This document shows, piece by piece, positions 50,256-63,400 of a stretch of DNA of 64,000 nucleotides. This DNA is from Moringa oleifera (lineage: Eukaryota; Streptophyta; Magnoliopsida; Brassicales; Moringaceae): contig JAJFZO010000049.1 of the NCBI GenBank assembly GCA_021397835.1, positions 687,001 through 751,000 of the forward strand. The letters run 5' to 3'. Positions within the stretch are counted from its first letter, which is position 1, and every line of letters starts with the position of its first letter. Position numbers and translations under genes: made by a program. The notes under the pieces are model-generated. The model saw only the letters and a list, made by a program, of their open reading frames with translations. It had not been told where the DNA came from and made no database searches.

Positions 50256-52319
50256 GCCATTCTTATTGTAAAAAACAGCTTCACTGTCCAATTAATATCA
50301 TAATCACTTCTTTGGACCAACAATAATGGATTGAGCTAAATGAAAGAATTGACAAACAAGTACCTTCTGGCCAAGGATTTAGCCCCAAAAATTTCTGTTC
50401 CTCAAGGATGCTTGTTCATTGAAACTAGAATCCTACACAAGGGCAAATAGTATTAGAGATCATATAGGATCAACAATTTGAGAGGCATTGTAAGACGAAC
50501 AAATATGGATATCATGACATGACTTATTTCAACCTACCAACCCTGCCTACCTAATGACAACTTCTAAAGCCTCCTGTTTTTGGATCTCTAAAACATGACA
50601 GGAATGATAAGAAATTACTTCAAAGAATCTTAAAGAAGGGTATGTTAGTTAATTGTCTTTGATTTTTATTCTTCAAGATCCAACTGAAGATCCCTCAAAG
50701 TAAAACAAGTGCCAATATATGCCCAAAAAAGGGGAGAGGGAAGAGAAGATACACATAAAGGCTTTGATTCAAACAGTCTGCCATAAAATTCCTCAGATGA
50801 CATGAAGTAGTGCACACAAAGGAAGTCTCAACCTCACATAAATACAGCATCTATGAAAATCGAAACATCCATAATCTTTACATATATCTGCACATATATT
50901 ATGAGTGTTGTCATACCATTTTCCCCATCTTTTCCTTCTTTAGTATTGTCTACCAACAGTTGTTTCTAGTTCAAAATTCAGTATGGGCTCATCTGAAGAT
51001 TATAATGTAAACACTTGAGACTCCAAGAATTCAACATCACAATCAACAATACAGACTACTGAAAGGAAGGAAACTAAAAGGGCTTGAAAAGTACAAATTT
51101 TGGGGAAACTGTTGGATAAATAAAGTACATCAATATCTGTGGATTTTAAGATCATGGTCCTCATTATTCCATATTACAATATATGCAACTCAAAAACAGC
51201 AATCTGCAAGTGGTTATACACAGCTGTATTAAAACACTAACCATTGCCTTATTGATGACAATCAGATTCTCATTAAAAGTTTCAAAACAGTACCACAAAT
51301 GCAAAATTACTTAATTTCAAAACGAAAACTAGAGTATAGCTAATAAAAAGCATCCAAAATCATACTTCTAGTGAATATTAATAAAAAGGTAGGGGAACTA
51401 TAACCATAAGCAGACATGAGAAGTCAATAGAGGATGCTAAAATCCCAAAATTTCAACACTGGGAAAACCCTAGCATAAGCTGTAACTCACGCAAAATAAT
51501 TTCATGAAAGAGTTAATGCAGCTGAAAAGAGATTTGGAAGACGTGGCTGAAACAGTCCCACCCTGCCTCATCTGAATGCAAAATGTTACCAAAAATGAAC
51601 CAGAAACTATAAATACTTCTTCTCCATCAAATATTTTCAGGAACTAACCATCTACGATCAAAGCAAACACAGAGCAATAAGCAGAAGAGAACAAAAGAAA
51701 CCGTTTTCAGTTTCCACCGCTTTCTTGGCAACCTAACCAAAAGTAGAAGAAGCAAGAGTTGGAACGAGAAAACCGCGAGTTGCCTTACTAACTATTCATA
51801 AAAACCACGTTGTTGGACTTACTTCCAAAAAAAGAAAATTTTCGCAACAAACACAGTTAAATAATCATGTGCAACCTGTGCATATGTATGCATGTGGCAT
51901 CTACTAACTAATCCTTCAAATGAAAAAATAGTGAATAAATCTTGAATAAGTTTTATCAATCAATGCCTATAAATAGGTTTTTATCATGCAGGCAAGGAGA
52001 TCAAATTAAATTCCCAACTCATTTTCTAAGCATCTCTATTATCATTAAGACATATTCAAAATAATGTCAAAAAGACAGTATTTAAGATTCAACATGGTGT
52101 CTTGCTTGTGATTACTTAGCTCACTTCATATCAAGACGGCAACACTTCATTTCCTTTCAAACATGGAATGTGAAGAATTGATATGGAGAATTGATTGGTA
52201 AGATAAGAATGAAGTAGCTGAAGACAATATTACATACAGTATTTACTACGGTTTATTTGCTCCTGAAATGGTGGCCAATCTTTGAAGGTGGTGCCAATAA
52301 AAGTAGAAAATAGTAAGTC

Positions 52320-52490
52320 ATCTCTGGCACTTTTTGCACTAAGTTTCTACTATTTGTTTTTCCTATACAAAACAAGTTTTTTTCTGGCATCTTTTGGACT
52401 AAGTTTTCTACCATTTGTTTTTCCTGTGCAAAACAAGTTTTTTCTGACACCTTTTGGACTACGTTTCTACTATTTGTTTTACCTTTAAAA
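52320..52490. repeat. Tandem repeat, about 3 x 60 bp
   Basis: Three consecutive units share CTATTTGTTTTTCC, AAAACAAGTTTTTTCTG and TTTTGGACTA blocks, with scattered changes. It lies outside recognised exons. Confidence 0.7.
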
Positions 52491-54321
52491 AAAAAAAAAC
52501 AAAGTTTCACTGCAGCACAATTTCTGCAGTCCAGGAACCAAAACAAAAACATAACAGAAAGAAGTTTGGTTTTTATAACAGAACACAGAACCAATGACTC
52601 CATCACAACCCTGGCAATTTTGCTGAATGACAGTCACTCAACATGGTGGTCGATGACAACTTTGAATGTTATCTCTAGTTGAAGCATGGCTGCTGCATAC
52701 CAGCTCAATCAAAAGCAAAGTTTAAAGGGCAACATGCCTTTTAACAAATGATCAGGGTAGAAGCATGTCCCTATTTTCCGCACCAAGAACATCTCTAATT
52801 AAGCATCCTTCCAGACATTCTTGTCTTACTTAATAAGTATACCACGGCTACAGAGGGAGTAGGATGCCTGAAATGCTAACAAGGAAAAGAGATGTGAGGA
52901 AGCCCACAGGGAGAAAGAGAAGTCCATTTATTTACTGGACATATTTCTGTGAATAACTTCTCTCTTCTCTCTAGAATGGGTGACATAAGTGCTCGATAAA
53001 TTGTTCTCACATAAAAGGGAGGATGACATGACTTCTCTGACATATTCCTTAATGAAATTCCATATTCACAGGGTAGAGGGGAAAAAAGTTTGATGTAGCA
53101 TTCAGTGATTTGAAGAATGGTTTCCTACTTCACAAAGATTATAACTGCAGGGAAGAACAGATTCATGATGCTCAAGAAAGGCAAGACAAAACATGCCACA
53201 CTCTTTGTATTGCCACCATAATGTCACGTTTAGAAGCAGCCCTGTTATACTTTCACTGTTTAGTTTTTATAGTTCAACAATTCTGTTATTGCTTGGATAA
53301 CTTATCCTTGATGAGTTCAATAATCACGTGGACAACAAAACAGAAGGATAAAAAGTTTCAACTCATCAATTGTGCAAAATAACTGAGGCCTCCTCTTAAG
53401 CATAAGACCTTTGCTATTGAGGACTAAAACAATCAGTGAAATTGATTATGTTACCATGAGTTAACATTAACATAAGTTTCTAAATGATTTAAAAGAATGT
53501 TACTGAATTCACATCCATTATTAATTGTTAAGTGGAAAAGAAAACTTAGCGAAGAAAACAGATCCCATTGTCATAAAAGCAATTATTTTCAGTTTCTTTA
53601 CAGTGCCTGCAGCATTGATTGAGCTCCCTCTAACCATGCATTTCTATGCACTGCAGTTGATTGAGACTCATATTTTCATAAAAGGAAATGTGAAAATGAT
53701 AAAGTGAGAAAATGAGAAGAGAATTAATAAGAGAAAAAAGCTTGTACGGGGGTAGTTGAGAGAAGAAATGTGCAGAAATCTCAAAGACTTGTGTGGAAAA
53801 AAGGCCAGCAAAGCAAGCAGGAAAAATAATTATCATGAGAGACACATCACAAATGGGTGTCATATTGTTCTACAAGACAATTCCATGAGCAATAAGGAAG
53901 GCCAGTTGAAGGGATCTTTTGCTTTGTTTTTAAGATCAGAAGACAACTTTAGTATATGACGAGCAATTACAAGGATTAAAAGATTAATGGAGCTACATGC
54001 AAAGAAGCAAGCCTTGTAGAGCACATAGTATTTCTCTTTAGTTTCTGATAACAAACGTTTTCAACTGCACTTTCATCAGAAACATAGTGAACCTAAGCAA
54101 TCCTAACATTCAGCAGAAATTATGCAAAATGCATGATTTAGTTAGACATATGTACAAAAAATTAGGCAACCAAAAGCAAACCCAATTGGCTAAGTCAATC
54201 TACCACCAAATAGTGAAATTCATTACAAAGTTCTCAACTCCAACACAGTCAAATAACTTGATTAAACCATAAAATTGATATAAACACCACATAGTCATAC
54301 CCAGACACCACGGGTTGAGGG

Positions 54322-54398
54322 CTCAATTACCCACAATGTGGACCCATCCTTCTGGTTCTCAAGGAGCAACTTCGGCAATTGGGAGGTTCAAATGTTCT
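54322..54398 (-). pseudogene. Relic of MBD-like exon 1
   Basis: On the minus strand a frame reading LLLENQKDGSTLW ends at the donor GTAATTGAG, directly comparable to ELVTKSQKDGSTSS followed by GTAATTGAG in exon 1 of the MBD-like gene at 49.16 kb. The N-terminal part is degraded: the frame meets a stop a few codons upstream and no ATG is in frame. No matching exon 2 was found nearby, so this looks like a duplicated and decayed first exon. Confidence 0.55.
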
Positions 54399-54989
54399 TA
54401 ATCTATCCATGCCTTCAAGGGACAAGCGGAACAAGCGTAGAATTCAGAAAAAACTGATTTTTCTAATAAAAAGAAACATTTTGTTTTTCCACTTTTGGGA
54501 GAGAGATTAAATGTAAATGAAAACAAAAACAGAAAGGTAAATAAAATCGGCATTATAACTAAAGAAGGTGAGAAGGTGAAAGAAAAATCGTTAGAAATTC
54601 AAAGGATTAAACCTTAGCTTCCCACTGAAGGAGGATTAGCCTCCACCAAAGCATCAACAGAACGGGCGATTTCAATTTTAAAGCCGTGGAAAACTAGGCA
54701 ACAAAGTAATAGCTCGCCGAAAAGAAAAGAAATCACACGCAGAAGCATTATCCAAAATAGAACACGCTCTTTCCGTGATAAAAACGGGAATACTAGTTAA
54801 GAGAACAGCCGAACAATAGTCGTCAAAACTAAGAAAACAGAACATGATTGGGAGAAAGCTACAGGCTTTGAGAAACTCCTTCCAGTTTCAACAGACAAAA
54901 CCACATCAGGTTCTTCCCGGATCAAAAAGGACATCGTTGCGTGTTGTCGTATTATTGCTCTGCGGAACGACGCCGTTAAGTATATCAGC

Positions 54990-55721
54990 TTGTCGTTCTA
55001 CCATCTTGGGCCCATTTCATTAGCTTCAAGAAACAAGATGCAGGCCTAACGGCCCTTATTGGGCCCAAATCTCCAAAATTAAATTAATTACAAACCAACA
55101 CAAAAAAATTCTAAAAAATGTCTAATTAAGAGAGGCAATTATTTCCACCCAACAAGATCCTTAATTCATCTGAAATATGATGAGTTTTATTAAAAATAAA
55201 GATACAACATAATTTAATAAAATAAAATATTAAAATTTTTATTTTATATTTATATTAATATATTAAGTTATAAAAAAAATTCTATTTTTTAATTAAAAAG
55301 CACGGCAAATCAGATTAAGAAAGATTTTAATTCTATATGTTTCCTCTTTCATGATTTTGAAAGATTAAAAACCTTCCCTAATTTCATAGGCACAATTAAA
55401 CCTAATCTTGGGACGTGACGTACCCGAGAAGGTCGTAAAACATTGCATGCATGATAAGGAAGCTACTGGTAACCCTAACAAGCATATCACACGCAGATAA
55501 TATCACCTAATTTAACTAAGTCAATACAGATTTTAAAACTCCAAATATAACATCCTGTATAAAAATTGTCTAAGACAAATCCCATGAGAATCTGCAGGGA
55601 AGACATTCAGGAAGCAGAAGCAATCTCTGAACTCAGTTTCCCAAAAACCAGAGATAAAGCAGATAAGGAAAGAGTTTGAGCTCTCTCTCTCTCAGCTCAA
55701 CACAGACGACTAGAAAACTCA
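54990..55721. other. Spacer with paired site II elements and a MITE-like stretch
   Basis: TGGGCCCA at 55007-55014 and TTGGGCCCAA at 55059-55068 are palindromic site II elements about 50 bases apart, suggesting a promoter near 55.0 kb with no intact gene attached. 55.08-55.4 kb is AT-rich. The rest is the 3' flank of the zinc-knuckle gene. Confidence 0.45.
55185..55300. mobile_element. Possible third copy of the AT-rich MITE-like element
   Basis: Blocks such as ATAATTTAATAAAAT and a TTTTATTAAAAAT-type end resemble the elements at 9.1 and 29.7 kb, but divergence and base bias make the assignment weak. Confidence 0.3.
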
Positions 55722-58700
55722 TCAACGGGGGCAGGTGCGCACATTGTGGCCCTGCTGATTACAACGGCTGCATCGGTACACGCGCTTCTCGCGCGGGAGG
55801 GGAACACTTGGCATCTCGAAAGGGTTCTGGATGTTCAAGAGAAAGGAGAGTTATGTCAGTAGTAAGGAGAGGGGATAAGTTGATTGGGAAAGCACAAAGT
55901 GGCTGCAGGATTGTAAGGAATGAAGAGGGGCAAAGAAACATGCCATTTTGTAGATGATGGGGTAAGGACAGGACAAGCAGTTGTGTCCAGGCTCCTTGCA
56001 TCGGCAGCATCGATCATCCCTCTGCTCTTCAGACAGTTTCTGATCCCTGACTTCCAGCATAACGGTTTGAGCAGTCTGTTCAAAGGACAATGGCAAGAGG
56101 AATCTGAGAAATGGGTGATGAAACTAAGGAGAAAGGAATGAGAAACTGAGGGAAAGTTTTAAAGAACGTAGTGGAGAAATAGCCAAAAAGTAAGCTTATT
56201 GTAAAGCTTTTAGCACCTGAAAGAGAAGATAGTTTATCTAAATGCATTCGGAAAAGAGGTTTCTTACGTACTAAAGTAAACAAAGACTAAGAAAAAGGCA
56301 TTGAATTGTTTGCCTCAGTGTCTCCAGAAGAAAATAAGAGAAAATGGTTGTCAGTTTCCACTAACAGCAAGGCAAACAAGCACGTAAAACCATTTCAGGT
56401 CTTATTTACCTAGCATCCGATCCACATCTCAGAGACTACATCAACCTTGGTGAACAAAATATGACACAAATATAAACCAAAGCAGAAGTACCCGGTGCAC
56501 GTAAAAGCAAATAGATGATACTGTAGTTAGGGCAACTGCTGTAAGTGTGAATGCAAATATATGAACCAGGACCTTACCCAGTATGCGTTGATTACAAGTA
56601 ATAAGTTGAATGAATAAGAGGGAGTCGATATCAGTATAAGAAATTTGAACTCACCGGCATTGTGTCACGGAAGTATCTGTACAGATCCTCCTTGTTGTAG
56701 AACTTCATCCTTGTTCTCAGGTTAATGAAGTACTACAAAGACCACAGAGAGGAATTATATATCTTAGAAAGACAACTACAAACAAATCTCCTCAGCAGTA
56801 GCCTGCTCTTAGTTGCAGAGAAGAAGCTTATAACAAATCTCACTTAATGGAATGCAACAGGATCACGTGAACATGAGCAAACAAGCAATATATAATGAAA
56901 CAAATCAACATTATCAAGAACACAGAAGACATTTAACCCCAATTGGGGGAAGGAATACAACTTGAACACTGGCCTGGACTCAGAGGTCCATTACTCTTAT
57001 GAGATGATATTTGAGCTAATCAAGTCAGGAAGACTTCCAGTGAACAAAACAAGCATTTCCCATAAATGAAAAGCTAACTTTAGACAAGATTACTTGGCAC
57101 TGAACAGATAGAATGCAGCAGCAAGGTCATGTCACCTTCATATAAGCAAGAATGTATCAGATTATGTGATGTTATGACCGAATTACTATGGCACAACAAG
57201 CCTTTGATGAAGTTTAATCATTTATGGTTCTTATAGAGGAAGCTAATTAATACTAGAAAGGGAAGAGAGATTTTAGAGGCTGATTCACTAAAGAGACATG
57301 ATTTAAATACGTCAGCAAACAAGGAGAAGGGTAGGAAGGGTTGAAATCTCAGTTAATGTGGAATCTAAATCTTGAAAATATAATCTTTGGTCGTAAATGA
57401 TTAATAGACCATTCTCAGCAACTTTTGCAAATCATACGTAAATGATTAATAGATGATTCTGCATTGTCGATTTATTTGAAGAAACAAATTAAGAGGCACT
57501 ACTTTTAATAAGGAATGGGAACACATGCCATCACTCATAGATCTCCAGACATCAATTCTATACAAAAACCAAGAATCTTGTATCGTGTCTAACAGGTTTA
57601 TGTATCAATAAATTCCGAATCTCAGAGAAGCAGATAACCAAACACGTGCTGTTGATACTAGTAAATAGTAAGAGTATCATGGCAACTGATATAAACGACG
57701 AGCCAACATCGAGACAATTTTAAAAGAATTACAGAACAAAACAGTCCATGCATGAAAATACCTCCATTTCCTATATAAACAAACATGGAGTGCAGGGTTT
57801 TCATTCATTAGGTCATAGCTTTCTTATATCAGCTAGGATCTGATAAAAAAAACAACAAGATTTCATCTATCAACATATAAAATCAAATCAATCTACCAAA
57901 TCCACATTTGGTTATGGAACAGCTCAAGCTATTAGATCTATTCGCAAGCAACGTAATCCAGCAGCAAATCTGTCTTACTAGAAGCAAACAGGAATCTAAA
58001 ATGAGATAAAAAGGAAAAATCTAAGCAAAGAGAATCAAATCTGTGATCTCCCTCTTTTCTTCTCGGGAAAAAGGGAAACAGAAGATCAAAGATTAAACTT
58101 TTGTAAATGTATCTTTACAAACAAAATCAAGATAACTGAACACAGAAAAATAAGAGATCACTTGCCGTACAGTAGAGAACATAGCAAACAGGCAGATTGA
58201 AGAAAACCCCTTTGAGATAATCAAATAGAATTATCAACAAAGAAGAACAACAACATTTGGTCAAAAAAAGACTAATCAAAGAATCAGAGCAACAAACTAA
58301 ATCAAGATATCCACACTCAGACAAATGAGAGACTTGCAGCAAGGTAGAGGAAATAGCAAACAGCAGGCAAATTGAACAAAACCCCTTTGAGATAATCGAA
58401 TAGAATTATCAATAAAGAGGAACAACAACATTTGATCAACAAGAGACTAATCAAAGCATCTGAACAGCAAACTAAATCAAGAAACCAAACTCAGAAAAAT
58501 GAGAGACTTGCAGCACAGTAGAGTAAATAGTGAACAGAAGACAAATTGAACAAAACCCCTTTGAGATAATCGAATTGAATATCAATAAGAGTAACAACAA
58601 CATCTGATCAACAAAATACTTATCAAAGCATCAGATCAACAAATTTTTTTTTTTTTTAAAAAGGTTCAAATTCAGTACCCACAAACACTAGAACAAAGAG

Positions 58701-58829
58701 CAGATACAGATTTGCACATGGAACTGAGATTAAGTGTAAGGTTACCTCCTGGATAACACCATCTTCGTCCCTTTCAACCTCAGTGACCCAGATATTAGGT
58801 AAATGAGAAAACCTCCCACCTGAAGCCAT
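55722..58829 (-). CDS. MBD-like module plus two CCHC zinc knuckles, unnamed family
   Basis: Proposed minus-strand exons 58829-58746, 56732-56655, 56075-55896 and 55826-55722 give 148 residues. Exon 1 (MASGGRFSHLPNIWVTEVER) and exon 2 (YFINLRTRMKFY, KEDLYRYFRDTMP) form a module like the MBD-like domain of the upstream minus-strand gene, split by an intron of the same phase at the same place. Two CX2CX4HX4C zinc knuckles follow: CCRCKEPGHNCLSC in exon 3 and CSRCNQQGHNVRTC at the end. Such knuckles bind single-stranded RNA or DNA. The exon 3 donor is uncertain: the only frame-keeping GT I could find gives a 69-nt last intron, and the sequence between the knuckles has an odd hydrophobic run, so a missed splice choice or frameshift is possible. 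Intron 1 is about 2 kb and contains a 173-bp triple repeat. I do not know a named homologue. Confidence 0.65.
58150..58645. repeat. About 173-bp tandem repeat, three units
   Basis: Units starting near 58154, 58327 and 58501 share GAGACTTGCAGCA-type starts, ACAAAACCCCTTTGAGATAAT cores (20-base matches) and AACAACAACAT blocks at offsets of 172-174 bases. All lie within intron 1 of the zinc-knuckle gene. Confidence 0.85.
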
Positions 58830-60425
58830 ACTCACCAGAAATCAACTTTTTCTCACTCTCTTCTCTGGGAAACAAACACTGTCCCAAACAATTCTTGGCT
58901 CAAGCTATAAACAAGAGATATATTTTCGTTGACCATGAGACGGTGTCTGATGGAACACGTGTTTTTTGCATACTTCCTGGGTTGGATCAACGTGGAAGAT
59001 AACCACAAAAGAAGAGGAATTGTCAAGCTTTCCAAGGACGGTTTCATTTTTTATTCTCCGTTCTTAAATTTCTTGCACAATGAGGTAAAATACTGCGCTG
59101 TACTTACCAAAAAAGGAGATTGAAAGATTAAGAGAGAGAAAGAGTGGACGCGAGAGTTACAGAATTCGTTTCTTTCGTCTTTCGGTGCCCAGGAAGGGTC
59201 TGAAGGAAAAAGAGAGGAGAAAACAACCGTTGCAGTATTTGAAAGATCCCTCCCATAGATACAAACGACGACGTATCCTCAACTGAGATAAAAAGATCCC
59301 TGTAGAAAATGGATATCTTTTATCCCTTGTTATTACATAATGGTTAGAGATTTACTTGTTAGAGATATCCTTTTGATTTAGAATAAAACTCACGAGATAG
59401 ACAAAAAAAAAAAAAACTGGAAAATAATCATAATTAAAAGAAAAATGCTAATTTAAATAGCTTTGCCAAAACTGTGCAAGAACATGCTAAGCATAGACTT
59501 CAATTCAGTGATGAAGATTCAGGTAAGTGAAGAACCCCCATGAAACGAAGATACTTGAACTAGAACTTGTTATTGTTTAATAAACAGCACAACACAATGG
59601 AAAGGCAGATAATTTTTTTATTTTTTATTTTATGGGTTGGCAGAATCATGAGCTAAATAGATCTTCACATGCCTCTTCTTCATTGGTACAGTGGCTGTTC
59701 AAACAGGCTCATTTGCCGCTAAAATTGATTGAACTTATGTTGCTTAGCTTGTTTGCCACCAAAACACATTGAATTCATGTCAACAGGCTTGTATATTTGT
59801 TAGGTCAACATGAATGGATGAACTACCATGCATCCCCATGAATTAGAGATCTTCTATCATAACATACAGTCATATGTTTATACTTTTCACTCTGTCCAGG
59901 GACTGCAACTGTTCTCAGAAGAATAGTAAGATTTGTATCCTTTTTGTAAGCTCATTTTCATCTCAGTAGCTATGTCTTCATGAAGATGGAGCCATCCTTA
60001 CCATTAGAGAACACAGGCTATTAAGCATCCTTCGATGATGGAAACCGGGGAACAGCAGCTGCCTCTTCTCCTACTCCATTTATTTCTTCTCTTTTCTGAG
60101 TGTGGTGAAATATTAATAGACCAAACTAGATTATTGGACATATGACAAAGTTAATGTACAGTCAGTAATATTTATAGACAATAAGAACTGTCTAAACATT
60201 GTCTCCTCCCTTCTCTAAAATTGACAACCATCACTCACCTGAGTCTGCCTATATGCAACAGAAAGATGCTTCCTGTACACTTTCAAATTTAAAGCTATTG
60301 ACAAAATAAAAGCAAGGGATTAATCCTTTCTACCTATGTTCTTTGCAGTTAGGACCAGTATGATCATCCCAACCAAATCAGAATTTCATTACAAAGAGAT
60401 GTTCAGATTTATCACTGTAGGAGAA
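58830..60425. other. Spacer between zinc-knuckle gene promoter and DGD2 3' end
   Basis: 58.83-59.3 kb should hold promoter and leader of the zinc-knuckle gene; 60.0-60.4 kb probably the DGD2 3' UTR. No coding signal seen between. Confidence 0.5.
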
Positions 60426-63400
60426 TCAGATCAATTTGTGGAGCCCTTTTGTTTCAGGAGCAGCCAACCCAAGCTCCTTAATCTGCTCTTCATCTGGTTG
60501 CAAGCTCCCTGGAATTGCACCAAACACTCTTCTAGACAGCTCAAAGCCTGAAGCTATATAATGCAAAAAGGCTGATGCGTCCTCCAAGTTCTTCCCCAGA
60601 TTAAGTGATGTAGAAGCAAAATCTTTTGAAGGGACTTTTTCCAGTTCCTTTGCAAATTCCTTGTCCAGCTCAGCAGCCCTTAAAAACCGTTGTGTGGCTG
60701 CTTCCCAGGACAGTTCGTGCCTCTGTGCATCAGTCCATTGAGCAGGCTCTTCACTGAGTGCAGTAAGCGTCGCTTTAACAAATCCTTTGCTGTCATCATA
60801 AGTTCGGCAATTTGGGAACTGCTTGAAGAACTCATTAGAGGGGTGATCAGGGCACACGACAATTTTGCCCATTGCCAATGCTTCAAGAGTTGTAGTGCAC
60901 ACGACATCTGTCGTGCTTGGATTCAGGAACACTTTATAACTGAAATATGAAAAAAAAAAAAGTACGATTAACTGCTTCGATAACATAAATGAGAAGATTA
61001 AGAAAGAAAATTAAGTATCAGAAGCAACTTCCTCAAGAGGGAGTTAGAAGCCATTAATCCTTTAAGTTGCATAAAAATTACCAAGTTCTCCAACACCAAA
61101 AAAAGAAAAAAAGTTCATAACCAGCCTAGATTTTAATCATTAGTACCTTGAAAGATGAAGATGTCCAGTAGGATTACCAAAAAAAAAAAAAAAAGTCAAC
61201 TGATAATAAAACCCAGCAAGCATACCGACATTTCCCTCAAGAATCTAGAAATTAGAAAATAAGTTAAACAACATGTTGCAAGAAAAATAACAGTCAGATC
61301 CATTGACCACTCCACAAACAGCAATATAGAGAACCTGACTAAGCCACCACTGCATCTCCCAAAACCTCCTCCCCCCAATTAATTAAAAAAAAAAGGGGAA
61401 AAAAGAAAAAGAAAGAAACAAAATTATGTGCAGTGTCTTGCTTCTGGTTGAGTTAACATATTTTCTTTACTTTGCATGGGATAAAAATTAACCATCAACT
61501 TATAACCTAGGGATGCTAGGAATGTGGTAGGAAGCTTACTCATGGAATAGAGGGTCAGCATGATCACGCCCAGGGTGAACCCTAATTGTCAGTTCCAACT
61601 TTTTAGAAGCCTCCTTAACCTGATCAGAGTCCTCCCCATTACCATATAAATCCACCTCAAGCCCAGCTAGCTCCTTTTGGTTATTTCGAAGAAGTTTAAG
61701 AAGCTCCTTGTAGCCCTTGCTCCACACCATCTTCCCAATGTAGTATGCACCTTTTGTGAATGGTTGGTTCCCTGATTTTTGTTGATCTAACATTTTCTTG
61801 CCAATCTCAAGAAACCTAGGATTGACTCCATGAACATTACAGACAATAGATCTAGGATAATCTTGTGTGGCAGCCGATAACCTAATTACCTGCAATTACA
61901 TCACAAAGATGATCTTCTATACAGCAATTCTCTTGGTAACAAAAAAGCTAGAAGACTAAAATTCAACCCTTACCTTCTGAAACAGGTTTCTATTTCTTAT
62001 TAAACTTCTAAAGTTCATGTAAAACTTAGACAAGATCAAAAGACTTCTGGGAGTTCCATGACCATTTCAGGAATCTAGGGCACCATGTGCACTCATAGCT
62101 CACGCGAGCTAACTCATCATATCATGTTTGTAACAATGCTTCAGAGAGTATTTGCTAAACTAGTGCCACTATAGCAGCCTTCGTTTAGAACATATTCTTC
62201 TTGAAGAACTAATTCGTCAAATATGCAAAACAGTTAGTTATTATTCTCTTTTAATATTTGATAATATTAATGGTAACATCAACAATACCACAAGATCCTT
62301 AAACATACTACCATCTTTAAGGTATATAATAATCTCATTAAATTGCCCTTGGATCGCAACTGTTTATTACTTTAATCTTTAAGAAACAAAACAATCACTT
62401 ATATAGACATTAAAAGAATGACATTATGTGACAGAATTTCAACATTAAAATATAGCAAGTTCATTAATTGAAGGGTGTCACTACAATGAGCCCATACAAA
62501 TGTACTTACAGATTAACATCTTTAAACTACCTGATATTCGTCCAAGTTTGAAGTTTTCCAAGTCAGTATATGTCACAGTTAGCACTATGAAGTTAAAGCT
62601 ATAAGATCTATAATTCTTGAACATTTGACTGTTGTCACATGCACCACCAAAATTGCAAACAAACCCTTGTGGTGTCAGCAGGCGCTGAATATTCTAAGAG
62701 AGACCTACAGCTTTTTTTGTTTTTTTGTTTTTTTTAAACCAGAAAGAGAGACTTACAGTTACTGCATGATATCCACAACATTTTGGTAATACTTTCGATT
62801 ACTAAACAATAGCTACAATTAAAGAAAACTGTGACACATGTAAATGTTTTATTGCAAAAAGAAAGGCTGCTTGTCTACAAACACCTGTTTACAAGAGGCC
62901 AGAGAGGCCATTTCTCCAGTTCCTTCATCTAATTTTGGATTGTACATGACACAAGGAATATGATAAGTTTTGAAGCTGAAGAAAACTCTACATGTTTAGT
63001 GAACTACAGGTAACTAGATTGCTTAAGTTTTCCATGGGATGGTACTTTTTTTCTAGACCATGAAGTCCTTGAAATTCCTTTGTGCTTTTATCTGGTCATT
63101 AGTGGTAGTCCTGTAAATGGGTTGGATCCCCTTAATGCTCTGGTGAATAAAATTTTTCTACTCATCACTGCTCCAACATATTGAATAAATTGTGCCATAG
63201 GACTTTTTTTTTTTTTAAATTATTCATGGGCACCAAGGTTGTGCCCCTGGCATAGAAAAATGTGGTTATTATGCCCTAGAACATGTTAATGTCAAAAGCC
63301 CTTACTGGATGTGTTTTAGAATTCATGATGAAGTTGGGTTATAAATTTTTAACCAGCTAAGTTTCATTAATAGCAAGAATTCATTGCTTGTTGACAAGTT

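Larger units (their letters stand above)
49380..54300. other. Non-coding region upstream of the MBD-like gene
   Basis: About 4.9 kb with no ORF that resembles a gene. It holds an (AT)24 microsatellite and a 60-bp triple repeat. I looked for copies of MBD-like exon 2 on the minus strand and saw none. Confidence 0.5.

Noticed and set aside
55676..55957. 93-residue plus-strand ORF
   Set aside because: It is antisense to the exon encoding the second zinc knuckle.
58150..58645. Regular repeats considered as a CRISPR-like array
   Set aside because: Plant nuclear DNA, repeat units are long and contiguous with no unique spacers; this is an ordinary tandem repeat.
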